This document shows positions 36,814 to 46,786 of a stretch of DNA of 64,000 nt, one piece after another. The DNA is from Candidatus Scalindua sp. (GTDB taxonomy: Bacteria; Planctomycetota; Brocadiia; Brocadiales; Scalinduaceae). Location of the stretch: contig JALDRB010000015.1 of the NCBI GenBank assembly GCA_031316155.1, forward strand, positions 53,270-117,269, given 5' to 3'. A program made the position numbers and the translations under genes. The notes under the pieces are model-generated. The model worked only from the letters and a program-made list of their open reading frames with translations, was not told where the DNA came from and made no database searches. Every line of letters begins with the position of its first letter. Position 1 is the stretch's first letter.

Positions 36814-38097
36814 TTACAAATTTTACCTTCATGAGATGCGTAGCGCATGAAATACAGGGATCATAAGCTCTTACGAGCATTTCAATATCAAGGATTATGT
36901 CATCCTTCTGTTTGTGCATGATGTCTGGCACGAGAGCCCTTAAGTCTTTTCTATGTTTGCAAGGTTCTGGCCGGTGAAACGGATAGGAATTGGCGTAGCG
37001 TTATCTTTCCGGAATCGAGCTGGTGTTCATGGGTATAAGGTACCTCTTGGAGCCTCAGTCGCACCATTCTCTTCCTTGATTTAGGAAAATCCAATCACCT
37101 CTTCATCTTTCACACCGCCTGAGATAAGATCATCAATCAATCTGATACTGTCTCTGAAACAGTGTACAGTTTCAACTAGTTGCGCAATATTATTCATGTA
37201 TGGATTGTAACAAGGATGTTTCAACCCCATTACCTCTGCCGCCTCTTTGGCCTTCTGGTGCAGTTGTTCGTAGTTGTTATTGAACCTTGCAAGTGATCCA
37301 ACCATATAAGAACTTCTCTTCGATTTTGCATGTTTTGCCGTAGAGTGTGTGACCACGAACTCTTTGACCGTATCCAGATATTCCTCAGGTTCCGTCTCGC
37401 CATTGTCACTCGACTTTATATACCCTTGATAAAGGGCGTATTCATCAGGGCTCGTAAGGGAGATGTACTCTGTTTTTCTTTCAAATTCCGGGATTTTTAA
37501 GGTCTGAAAAAATTGTACAGTTTTTTCTAAATCCGGTTCCGCTGCCAGGAGTTTCTCTCTGAATGCAGTCAGACTTTTACCGTCGGGAGTTTTAGAGAAA
37601 CTGCCAATTTTCAGCGTTATCGGGTGAATATGCCTTCCGCCTACCAATGCGCATAAATCATTGGCAATGGTTTTAAGACGCATTCCTCTCAGGACGGTTT
37701 CTTTGTTGTCTTTTACCATACCAAATACACTGCCTAAGCCAAAGAAGTCCGGTGCTGTTAAGAAATAAAGATGGAGGATATGGCTTTGAATAAATTCGGC
37801 ATTAAGCAGCAGTTTTCTCAATTGTATCGTTTGTACAGAAGGTTCAAATCCAAGCGCAGACTCTATTGCCTTTATGGAGGTAGTGGTATGAGTAACAGCG
37901 CATATGCCGCATATGCGTGAAGTAATATGTGCTACCTCTTTGTATGACCTTCCAAGCGCCATTGCTTCGAAAAACCGTGGAGATTCTACTATTTCCATCC
38001 GGAGTTCCCTGATTTTTCCTGCTCTGACGTCTATTACGATGTTTCCGTGTCCTTCAACCCGAGTTATGTGATTAATATCAACGTTAAAGTCATGCAT
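36806..38097 (-). pseudogene. hydA: Group 3b [NiFe]-hydrogenase large subunit (alpha), interrupted before the C-terminal cluster motif
   Basis: 338 aa are open from MHDFNVDINHITRVEGHGN, with the first nickel motif RICGICAVTHT (C63, C66). An in-frame TAA at 37081-37083 follows GVKDEEVIGFS. The same frame then reads IKEENGATEAPRGTL, the conserved continuation. Further on the frame changes several times. TGQNLANIEK and KDLRALVPDIM occur in different frames, and the second nickel motif DPCISCATH is found near 36840, ending at 36806. All parts of the family are there but not in one frame. As sequenced, no working large subunit can be made. Confidence 0.82.
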
Positions 38098-38273
38098 AGA
38101 ATTTAGCTCCCTTCAGTCGCTAATTTCTTAGTTTTGCTTCACAAAAATAAAGCTATTATCTGTTCTCATGCAGAGTATGAGAATTAAAGAAGTTATTTTT
38201 TACCTGAAGCCGTAATAGTAGAAAACATTTTTAGTATAGACACTTCAAAACTTAATAAGATTCAACACTGATC

Positions 38274-39017
38274 TCATTCAAACTTCTCTTTACTATTTCC
38301 GCCAAACAACATATATTGTGAAATGGCCTCTTTTACTGTCAATCCATGTTCACTTAACAGATTCTTGTGCGAAGAGAGGTTCGGGTCATCTATCAATCCG
38401 CGACAGCCAACGCATCCATCAGTATACGTAGGGCAGATAGCCTTACAACCGGCTCTTGTTATCGGCCCCATACAGACAATCCCTTTTTCGAACAGACAGA
38501 CATTTTCCTTCATCTGACATTCAACACATACAGGATAATCGGGTATGCGAGGCTTTTTCTCAAGCAGGATTGCCTTGGTAACCTCAATAAATTCATCCCT
38601 GTCTATAGGGCATCCGTGTATCCAGTAATCAACTTTGATTACTGATTCTATAGGACGCGCCGGGATTGTATCAAATGTATCCGCCATTTTCCCATAAACA
38701 ATATTTTGTACCTTTTTCATCTCAAATTGATTTTTCAGACAATTTATTCCACCAATAGTAGCACACGCACCCAGGGCGACAACGACCTTTGCCGTGTCTC
38801 GTATAGTCTTAATTCGTTCAATTTCAGAGTCTCTGGTTATGCTGCCCTCTACAATTGCTATGTCATAATCATTGCTCTTCTCACTCATTGCCTCTCTGAA
38901 TGAGACAATGTCTATTAATGTGACAAGCTCAAGAAGTTGCTCTTCGATGGTCAATACTACCAATTGACACCCTTCACAGCTTGAAAACGAAAAGAAAGCA
39001 ACTCTTGGTCTACTCAT
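38274..39017 (-). CDS. hydD: Group 3b [NiFe]-hydrogenase small subunit (delta)
   Basis: 247 aa. Carries the proximal 4Fe-4S cluster (SSCEGCQLVVL, GACATIGG, HGCPIDRDEF) and further clusters (CVECQMKENVCLF, CMGPITRAGCKAICP, CVGCRG). Transfers electrons between the large subunit and the diaphorase part. Overlaps the gamma gene by 4 bp. A 176-bp gap to hydA is unusual for this operon type. Confidence 0.92.
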   Translation of the reverse strand: MSRPRVAFFSFSSCEGCQLVVLTIEEQLLELVTLIDIVSFREAMSEKSNDYDIAIVEGSITRDSEIERIKTIRDTAKVVVALGACATIGGINCLKNQFEMKKVQNIVYGKMADTFDTIPARPIESVIKVDYWIHGCPIDRDEFIEVTKAILLEKKPRIPDYPVCVECQMKENVCLFEKGIVCMGPITRAGCKAICPTYTDGCVGCRGLIDDPNLSSHKNLLSEHGLTVKEAISQYMLFGGNSKEKFE

Positions 39018-39841
39018 ATAGCCTCCGGAAGAAATTTTAATGTGTGATAACTGAATTCCGGGCCGTCAAGACAAACGTACACACCGTTAATTTGACAGTG
39101 GCCGCATTTTCCGATACCACACTTCATGCGTCTTTCCAGTGACATGATAATATTGGTTTCGGGTATCTGTTTTATTTGAAGTTCAAGGAGAACATATTTA
39201 TACATTACCGGAGGTCCGACAATAAGTGCAAATGTGTTTTCCGGTTCTAATTTAAGAGAAGGCATAAGCCTTGTGATAACGCCTGATTTACCTGTCCAGT
39301 TCTGATCCGGAGTATCAACGGTAATTTCTAATTCTATATCTTTTCTCTCTCTCCAGGTTTGAAGTTCATCCGGAAACAGAATCTCTCCGGGTTTTTTTGC
39401 GCCGTACAGAATTCTAATTCTTGCAAAGTCGTCCCTTTTTTGAAGGGTATAATTAATCAGTGAACGTAAAGGCGCCAGTCCAAGGCCGCCGGCGATAAAT
39501 AAAAGATCCTTTCCTCTCATCTCTTTTACCGGGAACCCTTTGCCAAGCGGACCTCTCATGCCGAGACGCGAACCCGGTTCTAATTTGTGGATCGCAGAGG
39601 TAACATCCCCGGCTCTTCTTACACACAGACCAATAGATTCTCTGTTAAAGGGAGAGGATGAGATCGATATTGGGGCTTCTCCTATGCCGAAGACAGAAAG
39701 CTGAACAAATTGCCCGGGAGTAAAATCAAATTCCCGATCATCTATTGTCTTTAATTCAATATATTTTTCCATGGCCGTAAGCTGTCGAGTGCTTACGACT
39801 TTGGCTATTTCGGGTAGAAATAGGGAATTACTGTTTTTCAT
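39014..39841 (-). CDS. hydG: Group 3b hydrogenase gamma subunit (FAD/NAD(P)-binding, 2Fe-2S)
   Basis: 275 aa. Ferredoxin-reductase-like: FAD region ISISSSPFNRESIGLCVRRAGDVT, NAD region LLFIAGGLGLAPLRSLI, and the C-terminal 2Fe-2S motif MKCGIGKCGHCQINGVYVC. Moves electrons between NAD(P)H and the iron-sulphur chain. Symbol follows Pyrococcus sulfhydrogenase naming and is not the maturase HydG at 20707. Overlaps both neighbours. Confidence 0.92.
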   Translation of the reverse strand: MKNSNSLFLPEIAKVVSTRQLTAMEKYIELKTIDDREFDFTPGQFVQLSVFGIGEAPISISSSPFNRESIGLCVRRAGDVTSAIHKLEPGSRLGMRGPLGKGFPVKEMRGKDLLFIAGGLGLAPLRSLINYTLQKRDDFARIRILYGAKKPGEILFPDELQTWRERKDIELEITVDTPDQNWTGKSGVITRLMPSLKLEPENTFALIVGPPVMYKYVLLELQIKQIPETNIIMSLERRMKCGIGKCGHCQINGVYVCLDGPEFSYHTLKFLPEAI

Positions 39842-40877
39842 GAATCCTGTTGTTTTTGATTACGGCATTAACTGTTTCAACTAAGTCAATATTAACGGGA
39901 CACGACCTCGTACACCTTCCGCATCCGACACAGAAAGAGGCGTTATATTTAGTCATCAGGTAGTTAAATTTCCTGTTAAATCTGTGTCTTAATCTCTGGC
40001 CTCTTGAAGGTCTGAAATTTTCACCTGTGGACACAACGGCAAAATCTTTTAACGTACACGCATCCCACTGACGACATCTCTCTCCGGAAGCCAGATTTAA
40101 TTCCATGCAATCGTATACGTCAAAACAGTAGCATGTTGGACAGACGATATTGCAACGTCCACAGCCAAGACATCTGTCATTTAATTCATCCCAGACAGGG
40201 TCATTATCAGCATTTTTAAAAAACAGCGGAAGATTGGATACATTAGTCTTAATCTTATTTTCGAACCGATCCTGCCGTTCACTCTTCATCCTTAAGAATT
40301 TGTCTGTATCTTCATTTTTTGCTTCGAGAAATTTCGCATATTTTCTTATTATTTCTTCTCCCTGTGGTGTTTTCCATGATGTATAAAACGTATCACCAAT
40401 ATCCGTCATCATAATATCATAACCATCATCTACCTCTAAATATCCAACGCTCGCACAATGAGCGTGTTCGTAGCATGGTTCAAGGCAATCTATACCAACG
40501 ATTATGGTCATAGCACGCTTCTGTGTGTAGTTTTTGTCCTCGTGGTCAGCGTTAAAAATCTTGTCTAGCAACCTGATGCCATGAATATCACAGGGCCTGA
40601 CACCGAAGAGTACCTGTTTTTTAGACCCAATAACCGGCTTAATGTCCGGATGTGGTTGCGTATTAAACCGTAACAGAGTTTCCTGTTGTGGGAAAAGAAA
40701 CTTTTTAGGTGGCAGAATGGTTGGCTTATATTCTTCCAGCGGGTCAGAAAATTCATCGGTTTCATCAAAGACATAAAACCCTTTTTCCTTCTGCTTTACT
40801 CCATAAACGGTGAATTCTTCTTTTAAGTTTTTATAAAAAAGACCAATCTCTTTTTTCTTAATTAGTACGTCTTTCAT
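39828..40877 (-). CDS. hydB: Group 3b hydrogenase beta subunit (4Fe-4S)
   Basis: 349 aa, first gene of the operon. Two ferredoxin-like motifs near the C-terminus: CLGCGRCNIVCPTCYC and FCVGCGRCTRSCPVNI. The N-terminal part (FGVRPCDIHGIRLLD) is typical of the sulfhydrogenase beta subunit. Its start lies only about 137 bp from an ISL3 element inserted upstream, so the original promoter region may have been cut. Confidence 0.92.
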   Translation of the reverse strand: MKDVLIKKKEIGLFYKNLKEEFTVYGVKQKEKGFYVFDETDEFSDPLEEYKPTILPPKKFLFPQQETLLRFNTQPHPDIKPVIGSKKQVLFGVRPCDIHGIRLLDKIFNADHEDKNYTQKRAMTIIVGIDCLEPCYEHAHCASVGYLEVDDGYDIMMTDIGDTFYTSWKTPQGEEIIRKYAKFLEAKNEDTDKFLRMKSERQDRFENKIKTNVSNLPLFFKNADNDPVWDELNDRCLGCGRCNIVCPTCYCFDVYDCMELNLASGERCRQWDACTLKDFAVVSTGENFRPSRGQRLRHRFNRKFNYLMTKYNASFCVGCGRCTRSCPVNIDLVETVNAVIKNNRIHEKQ

Positions 40878-41091
40878 TTGTCGTTGTTTTTTTGTTTATG
40901 AGAGAAATTTCTGCAATTATAAAATTATATAAAGAGCAAATTACTCATAATAATTTTTTCAGATATATAAATTTAACCTATCATATTATAAAATACAAAA
41001 CAATCTATATTTATGACTCTTTATCAGAATTTGTGGGTAAAGATAAGGAGAAACATTGATTTATTTAAAGGAAAGCACTCCAAAAGGAATA

Positions 41092-41163
41092 TTTTTTATT
41101 CCCATCTCCGCCACCCACCCCTCTTTTGGGTGAGAGTGGGCGGCTCCGAAGGGAATAAAAAAA
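41092..41163. terminator. Long hairpin inside the IS, upstream of the transposase
   Basis: Arms ttttttattccc and gggaataaaaaaa with an inner GC-rich stem (ccgccacccaccc with gggtgagagtgggcgg). Probably blocks read-through from outside promoters. Confidence 0.6.
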
Positions 41164-41271
41164 GCTTTCGTTAATATTTCACAAAGAATTTCAAAAAGAA
41201 GCATTGTTGCTACAATTGTTAAAATAGGGTTTCCTAACAACCATATAATTAACAATTGCAAGTAAACAACA

Positions 41272-42513
41272 ATGCTCATAAAAACATTACTCAATAGATG
41301 TTATCCTGTCAAGGGATTCATCTACGGCAAAGTTATTTTAAATAATACCAGGATTACGGTCAAAGTAAAAGAACGCAAAGGATCACAAGGCCTATGTAGT
41401 CAGTGCAAGAAAGCTGCTCCAACTTATGATCATCTAAAAGAACGATGTTTTCGTTTTATCCCTTTGTGGGGGTACCTGGTTATGTTGACTTACAGACCTC
41501 GACGCGTAAGCTGCCCCCAACATGGGGTAACCGTAGAACATATTCTGTGGGCTAATGGAAAGAGTCCTATCTGCACGCCATTTAAGATATTTTTATCTCA
41601 TTGGGCAAAATATCTTTCCTGGCAAGAAGTGGCCAGGCAATTTCGTGTTTCATGGAAAAACGTATTTGAATCGGTAGAACATGTTGTTGAATATGGATTA
41701 AAGCATCGGAACTTAGATAATATCAACGCAATTGGTATTGATGAGATACAATATTTAAAAGGACACAAATATCTGACATTGGTTTATCAAATAGACTCTG
41801 CCTGTAAAAGATTGTTATTTGTAGGCCGGAGCAGATCAGCGAAAACTTTGTTGCGATTCTTTATTGGTTTTGGCAAAGAACGTTCTAAGCAATTAAAGGC
41901 AATTTGCAGTGATCTTTGGAAACCATATTTAAAGGTTGTAAAACGTAAAGCTCCAGAGGCTATTCATATTCTCGATCGATTTCATGTGATGAAATATCTC
42001 AATGATGCAGTTGATGAAACACGCAGAGCAGAGACGGCACAATTAAAACGAGATGGCTATGAACCGATCCTTGAGAAATCTCGTTGGTGTTTATTAAAGA
42101 ACAAAAGAAACCAGAAGACATCGCAATTAGCAAAACTACGTGAACTTGTTCAATATAATCTAAAGACGGTACGTTGTTATTTACTTAAAGAAGCGTTTCA
42201 ACATTTCTGGACGTACAAAACACGCTATGGTGCCGAGAGGTTCTTAAGAACCTGGACAACGAGGGCTATGAGATCAAGGTTGCCTGAAATAAAGAAAGTG
42301 GCCAAACGTTTACGTAAGCACCAGGAGCTTTTATTGAACTATTTTTCTGTCAAAGAGCGTCTATCTAATAGTGTTGTTGAAGGTTTTAATCTTAAAGCTA
42401 AACTGACTATGAGAAGATCTTTTGGTTTTCGTACTTTCAAATCAATAGAAGTTGCTTTATATCATACGCTTGGAAAGTTACCAGAGCCTCCAATTACCCA
42501 CAGATTCTACTGA
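41272..42513 (+). CDS. ISL3-family transposase
   Basis: 413 aa, intact. Zn-binding start (GLCSQCKKAAPTYDH), DDE catalytic core: IGIDEIQYLKGHKY (first Asp), ICSDLWKPYLKVV and HILDRFHVMKYL (second Asp), NSVVEGFNLKAKLTMRRSFGF (Glu). It reads outward from within the element and ends 6 bp before the right inverted repeat's end. Confidence 0.93.
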   Translation: MLIKTLLNRCYPVKGFIYGKVILNNTRITVKVKERKGSQGLCSQCKKAAPTYDHLKERCFRFIPLWGYLVMLTYRPRRVSCPQHGVTVEHILWANGKSPICTPFKIFLSHWAKYLSWQEVARQFRVSWKNVFESVEHVVEYGLKHRNLDNINAIGIDEIQYLKGHKYLTLVYQIDSACKRLLFVGRSRSAKTLLRFFIGFGKERSKQLKAICSDLWKPYLKVVKRKAPEAIHILDRFHVMKYLNDAVDETRRAETAQLKRDGYEPILEKSRWCLLKNKRNQKTSQLAKLRELVQYNLKTVRCYLLKEAFQHFWTYKTRYGAERFLRTWTTRAMRSRLPEIKKVAKRLRKHQELLLNYFSVKERLSNSVVEGFNLKAKLTMRRSFGFRTFKSIEVALYHTLGKLPEPPITHRFY

Positions 42514-42632
42514 GGAGGCATATTTATTATATCAATGTTTTGCGTAATATTTTATATATATCTTGTCAACTGTACAGCTGCAATATTTCTATGCGACACA
42601 ATAGAATATTCAAAAAATATATTGGTTTTGAT

Positions 42633-43517
42633 CTATAATGTTCCAATTCCAACCTCACCATTCTCAGTTATTAGATGATCCACAAGTTTGAGATCTATCA
42701 GATCATGAGAGTGTGTTGTTAGATGATAGACGTAACCGTCTTCTTCCATATCTACCTCTTTTAAATAGATATGCTGGTGTGAATGAGATTGATGTGAAAA
42801 TTTCAGGGATTTCACAAAGAGATATACCGGTATATTGTTTATATGACAGAAGGAGACAACGTTTGCCGTTCCCACTACCGCCACTGCTTGTTTGTCATGG
42901 GTAACAGATACCGCACCGATAAACATTTTAGTCGCTTTACCAAGTAGTAGGCTCAAGGAATATTCCGGGACAACTATATAATCAATACCGGCTTCCGTCA
43001 GCCAGGTGATCATCTGTTTTGTCTTCAAAAAATCCTGTTTGAGGATTATTACAGAGAATTTACGTTTCAGTTCTTTTTTGGCTTCGATCAAGACGCGTTT
43101 CACAACGGTACTAGCAGAATGGGTAATAACGATGTCATTGTCCCGAACGTATTGCCGACCAACCTGAATGACTTCTTTCGTTATTGACTCATACAATATC
43201 ATTTTTTGTTTAAGAATTCTAATGGTTTGATTTTTGATTTCCTCATAACTTGCATCATCAAAGGCTTTTATTTCTGTTTCAAATTGTTCGATAAGATGGA
43301 TAAGGGGTATTATTCTCGGTTGAGTATTTTTAATGGCTTTGATCAGCTCGGCATACTGAGACAGAAGGTGTTTATCCTTACACCGTAACAATTTGACAGC
43401 ATTTATGAAGGACTGCAATGCTACAATTGTGATACGGTTTGTCCCGAGCACGTCTGCATTTTCTCTGAAAAGACGGTATAATTTTTCACGATCTGTTATA
43501 TTCATATTGACACCCAT
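42633..43517 (-). CDS. eIF-2B/MtnA-like family protein
   Basis: 294 aa. The C-terminal Rossmann-like region (IVITHSASTVVKRVLIEAK, KQMITWLTEAGIDYIVVPEYSLSLLLGKATKMFIGA, VGTANVVSFCHINNIPVYL) matches the IF-2B alpha/beta/delta superfamily, which includes MtnA and ribose-1,5-bisphosphate isomerase. Bacterial role unclear. Overlaps the permease gene by 16 bp; translation may be coupled. Confidence 0.75.
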   Translation of the reverse strand: MGVNMNITDREKLYRLFRENADVLGTNRITIVALQSFINAVKLLRCKDKHLLSQYAELIKAIKNTQPRIIPLIHLIEQFETEIKAFDDASYEEIKNQTIRILKQKMILYESITKEVIQVGRQYVRDNDIVITHSASTVVKRVLIEAKKELKRKFSVIILKQDFLKTKQMITWLTEAGIDYIVVPEYSLSLLLGKATKMFIGAVSVTHDKQAVAVVGTANVVSFCHINNIPVYLFVKSLKFSHQSHSHQHIYLKEVDMEEDGYVYHLTTHSHDLIDLKLVDHLITENGEVGIGTL

Positions 43518-44806
43518 AAATAAATGGAAAGATAGATCGAAGAAATTACCAATGTTATCAAAGCAATCAAAGCACTTGATCTCATAAATTCAAGAAAGCT
43601 GATATTATGCTTTAATTTTTTTGCGATCCCTACGGTAACGATATTAGCCGAAGCACCAAGCATTGTCAGGTTTCCCCCAAAACATGCTCCTAAGACCAAT
43701 GCCCACCAGAGAATATTATTCGGAATGGGATTTGATTTCTGCATGAGGTTGACAAGAGGTATCATGGCAATGGTAAAAGGAATATTATCCAAGAAGCCGG
43801 AGGATATACCTGATATCCATAACACCATTAACACTATAAGATATGGATTGTTTCCTATCCGAAGGAACAAATTATATGCCAGCCACTCCATTACCCCTTT
43901 TGCTTCCAGTATCCCAATCATGATAAAGAAACCGGAAAAAAAAAGCAGGGTGTTCCATTCGATATCTTCCAGCATTTGTTCTACATCGGCCTTTGATATA
44001 ACGAAGAGTAACATGGCTACAAAAATAGACGCGACACCAGGTGATATTCTGGTTATTGTTTGGGTAACAAACAGGCCAATGGCTATCGCGAGACAGGCAA
44101 GGCTCTTGCAGACAAACATTTTATCAATCTTTATGGTTAAAAATTCATTTCGAATTTTTTCCAGGAGTAATTGAACCGTGAATAATTTAGTAAGGTTTGT
44201 GTTAATGGGTTTGAATTTATCTCTGTTGGTTATCCAGATAAAGAGTATTGCAGCGCACATGGCGATAAGAACTGGAATGGCAAGGTTGAATACAAATTGA
44301 TTAAAGGTTAACCCAACTTTGGAACCGATAATTATATTGGGTGGATCTCCGATAAGCGTCGCTGTACCCCCAATATTTGAAATAATCGCTTGGCTGATGA
44401 CGTATATTTTTGGATCCAATCCCATACCGGCTGTTAATTGGATAACAATGGGAATAACAATGAGCACCGTAGTAACGTTATCAAGGAATGCCGATAAAAA
44501 GCCAGTAACAACAGAAAACAGAATCAATATTTTCAGCGGACTTCCCTGGGTAAACTCTGCAATTTTTACCGACACAAATGAAAAGAACATAGATCTCTTG
44601 AGAATGGCAACGATAGTCATCATCCCCAGAAGCAGCATAATAGTTTCATAATCAATGAAACCAATGGCCGTTTGTTCATCGACCACTCGAAATATCAACA
44701 GTATCATGACTCCAAGCAGTACAGCAACGGCTTTATTTATTATTTCAAGGGTAATAACAATGTACACGGATATAAAAACGAATATCGGCAACCATATTTC
44801 GTACAT
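43502..44806 (-). CDS. NhaD/ArsB-type permease
   Basis: 434 aa, about eleven to twelve hydrophobic segments. IGGTATLIGDPPNIIIGSKVGLTF and the duplicate-like GGNLTMLGASANIVTVGIAKK are the signatures of the ArsB/NhaD superfamily; FLDNVTTVLIVIPIV and FLDNIPFTIAMIPLV are the paired helical hairpins. Could move Na+/H+, arsenite or anions; sequence does not tell which. Coupled with the eIF2B-like gene. Confidence 0.88.
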   Translation of the reverse strand: MYEIWLPIFVFISVYIVITLEIINKAVAVLLGVMILLIFRVVDEQTAIGFIDYETIMLLLGMMTIVAILKRSMFFSFVSVKIAEFTQGSPLKILILFSVVTGFLSAFLDNVTTVLIVIPIVIQLTAGMGLDPKIYVISQAIISNIGGTATLIGDPPNIIIGSKVGLTFNQFVFNLAIPVLIAMCAAILFIWITNRDKFKPINTNLTKLFTVQLLLEKIRNEFLTIKIDKMFVCKSLACLAIAIGLFVTQTITRISPGVASIFVAMLLFVISKADVEQMLEDIEWNTLLFFSGFFIMIGILEAKGVMEWLAYNLFLRIGNNPYLIVLMVLWISGISSGFLDNIPFTIAMIPLVNLMQKSNPIPNNILWWALVLGACFGGNLTMLGASANIVTVGIAKKLKHNISFLEFMRSSALIALITLVISSIYLSIYLWVSI

Positions 44807-44941
44807 ATTTAAACTCGAACCCTGCTTTGCTTAAAATGCGAATTGAATAATCTGTTCACCAATAATAACGGCAGGAGATTATAAAGTCATTAGAAAAAAA
44901 CTGGAGTAGATAAGGTGTCGCATCTCATTACTTAACACAAA

Positions 44942-45000
44942 TATACTCATCACAAAATAATTTTTGGATTTTATCCGAAAACCATTATGAGATGAGTATA
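44942..45000 (-). repeat. Family A repeat, copy 8 (5' module, minus orientation)
   Basis: Palindromic segment starting tatactcatcac and ending cattatgagatgagtata. Its reverse complement matches the 5' part of the copy at 63410. One of two copies in minus orientation. Confidence 0.82.
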
Positions 45001-45621
45001 AAAATTTTTTTAAAGTACCAACACTGGAGGTTTAAAATCTAACGACTTTATAATTTAGCTATCTTTTATACTGAAAGATAAGGGAAAGTTTGAAAACCGC
45101 CTGTCTGCCGTGTTCGTTACAGGTAGATAGGTTTTCATTTTACAACCTGGCCGATCCGGAACATACGTGAGATAAGCTCGGCTTTGTTAAAGATATCCCT
45201 CCCCTTTTTGGTTCTTGCTTGGCCAGGTCGGGGTAAAGAAAAGAAGTAAGTTTTGAACAGGCAGAGGCAGATTCCCCTCACCTTGCCCGGACAAAAAGTG
45301 TCGAGGACTTTAATCTCCTCCTTTTCAACCGGCAAAGCCGGACGGAAGGTTTCAGGGAGGAAAAATGGGTGAGCCAAAATTTATAATCATTCTTTTCTAT
45401 CCACTTATTCTTCAGGTTCGAAAACTCATTTTCTTCAATTGAACTTATTATGAAAAGGCCATTTTTGCTTTGCTTTCCATATTTGGACATTCGTATAATT
45501 TTCATGGCAAATCAATTTACACCTTTCAAAATTCTATCATGAAATTCGTAAACTTCGATACCTGAAAATTATTGTAATCGCATTGAAAAGAAAGTATAAG
45601 ATTTTGAGTTAGGAGGTAATA
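45001..45621. other. Gene-poor stretch with a possible broken small gene
   Basis: On the minus strand 45278-45505 (75 residues from MKIIRMSKYGKQSKNGL) and 45135-45377 (PETFRPALPVEKEEIKV ... SRMFRIGQVVK) could join through one missing T near 45379. The product is not recognised. Otherwise nothing supported; a ribosome site for the next gene closes the stretch. Confidence 0.35.
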
Positions 45622-46649
45622 ATGAAGGCAATGGTATTAAAAAAACTCGGAAGCCTTACGGAGAATAGGGCGCCGCTGGAGTTAGTGTCTCTACCAGAAC
45701 CCGTACCCGGAGAGAGTGAGATTCTGGTTCGAGTGTCACGATGCGGGGTCTGCCATACCGAATTAGACGAAATTGAGGGGAGAACATCTTTACCCAGTTT
45801 GCCTGTGGTCTTGGGACACCAGGCTGTTGGCAGGGTAGAAAATACTGGGAGTAAGGTGAATGTCTTTACGAAAGGGGACAGAGTCGGGATCGGTTGGATT
45901 TATTCCTCATGTCAAAGGTGCAGGTTTTGCTCGGAAGAGAATGAAAATCTCTGCCGCCAGTTCCGGGCCACGGGAAGGGATGTAAACGGAGGATATGCTC
46001 AATACATGACGGTACCTGAAAGTTCGGCTTTTAGAATACCTGACCTCTTTTCCGATTCAGAAGCAGCGCCCCTTTTGTGTGCAGGCGCAATCGGTTACCG
46101 GTCACTCAGGTTGACGGGTCTCAAAGACGGACAGAATCTGGGACTTACCGGATTTGGAGCATCGGCTCACCTGGTATTACAGATCACCAGATATCGGTTC
46201 CCGAACTCAAAAGTTTATGTATTTGCCAGAAGTGAAAACGAAAGAGCGTTTGCAAGGGAACTTGGCGCTGTGTGGACAGGGGCAACTGAAGAGGATTCTC
46301 CGGAAAAACTGGATTGCATCATTGACACTACACCGGTCTGGAAACCCATTATTCAAGCCCTGAAGAATCTCGAATCAGGTGGCAGGCTTGTTGTCAATGC
46401 TATTCGGAAGGAGGAGAAAGACAAAGAATCTCTTTGCAATTAGATTATCCTGCCCATTTATGGCTGGAAAAGGAGATAAAAAGTGTAGCGAATGTGAGCC
46501 GGAGTGATATTAAAGAGTTTCTGGATCTTGCAGCGGAAATCTCTATCAGGCCGGAAGTTCAGGAATTCCCGCTTGAAGATGCTAACGGGGCACTGTCTGA
46601 GCTTAAGGAGAAGAAGATCAAAGGAGCGAAGGTACTGGTAATTCCCTGA
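45622..46649 (+). pseudogene. Zinc-dependent alcohol dehydrogenase with one frameshift
   Basis: Ribosome site taggaggtaata. Catalytic-zinc block CGVCHTELDEIEG, GHQAVGRVE, structural-zinc Cys in SSCQRCRFCSEENENLC, NAD-binding GLTGFGASAHLVL are intact. The frame ends early at 46443, but one extra T in the T3 run 46433-46435 joins it to 46649. The restored C-terminus QLDYPAHLWLEKEIKSVANVSR ... GAKVLVIP is normal for the family (about 342 aa). A single homopolymer lesion; may be sequencing error, in which case the gene is intact. Confidence 0.8.
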
Positions 46650-46750
46650 TTGGCAGTAAACCTTGTAAATCCAGGTGAGATTTGTCAATAGAGGGGGCAG
46701 CGTATTTTTTAATTGAGAATTGTCAAGAGATAAAATAAATAATAAGAAAA

Positions 46751-46786
46751 TATACTAAAACCGATTTGGTTTTCGGTTTTAGTATA
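46751..46786 (-). repeat. Family A repeat, copy 9 (36-bp solo 3' module)
   Basis: A 36-bp palindromic unit with 14-bp arms TATACTAAAACCGA / TCGGTTTTAGTATA. It is the exact reverse complement of the unit at 47807-47842. Confidence 0.85.

Larger units (their letters stand above)
41007..42527 (+). mobile_element. ISL3-family insertion sequence with 8-bp target duplication
   Basis: The element is 41015-42519 (1505 bp). Terminal inverted repeats are about 26 bp: gactctttatcagaat at the left, and tagaatctgtgggtaa read inward from the right, sharing tgtgggtaa. It is flanked by an exact 8-bp duplication ATATTTAT at 41007-41014 and 42520-42527, as expected for ISL3. A hairpin lies between the left end and the transposase. 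The intact ends and duplication suggest a recent insertion. Confidence 0.93.

Noticed and set aside
39014..39841. Gamma subunit taken as maturase HydG because of the shared symbol
   Set aside because: It has ferredoxin-reductase and 2Fe-2S motifs and no radical-SAM triad; the maturase is the separate gene at 20707.
41061..41294. 77-residue hydrophobic frame on the minus strand
   Set aside because: Lies inside the ISL3 left end over the hairpin; no ribosome site and antisense to the transposase start.
45135..45505. Two overlapping minus-strand frames as real proteins
   Set aside because: Neither is recognised; a one-base repair could join them but gives no known family. Kept only as a note on the region.
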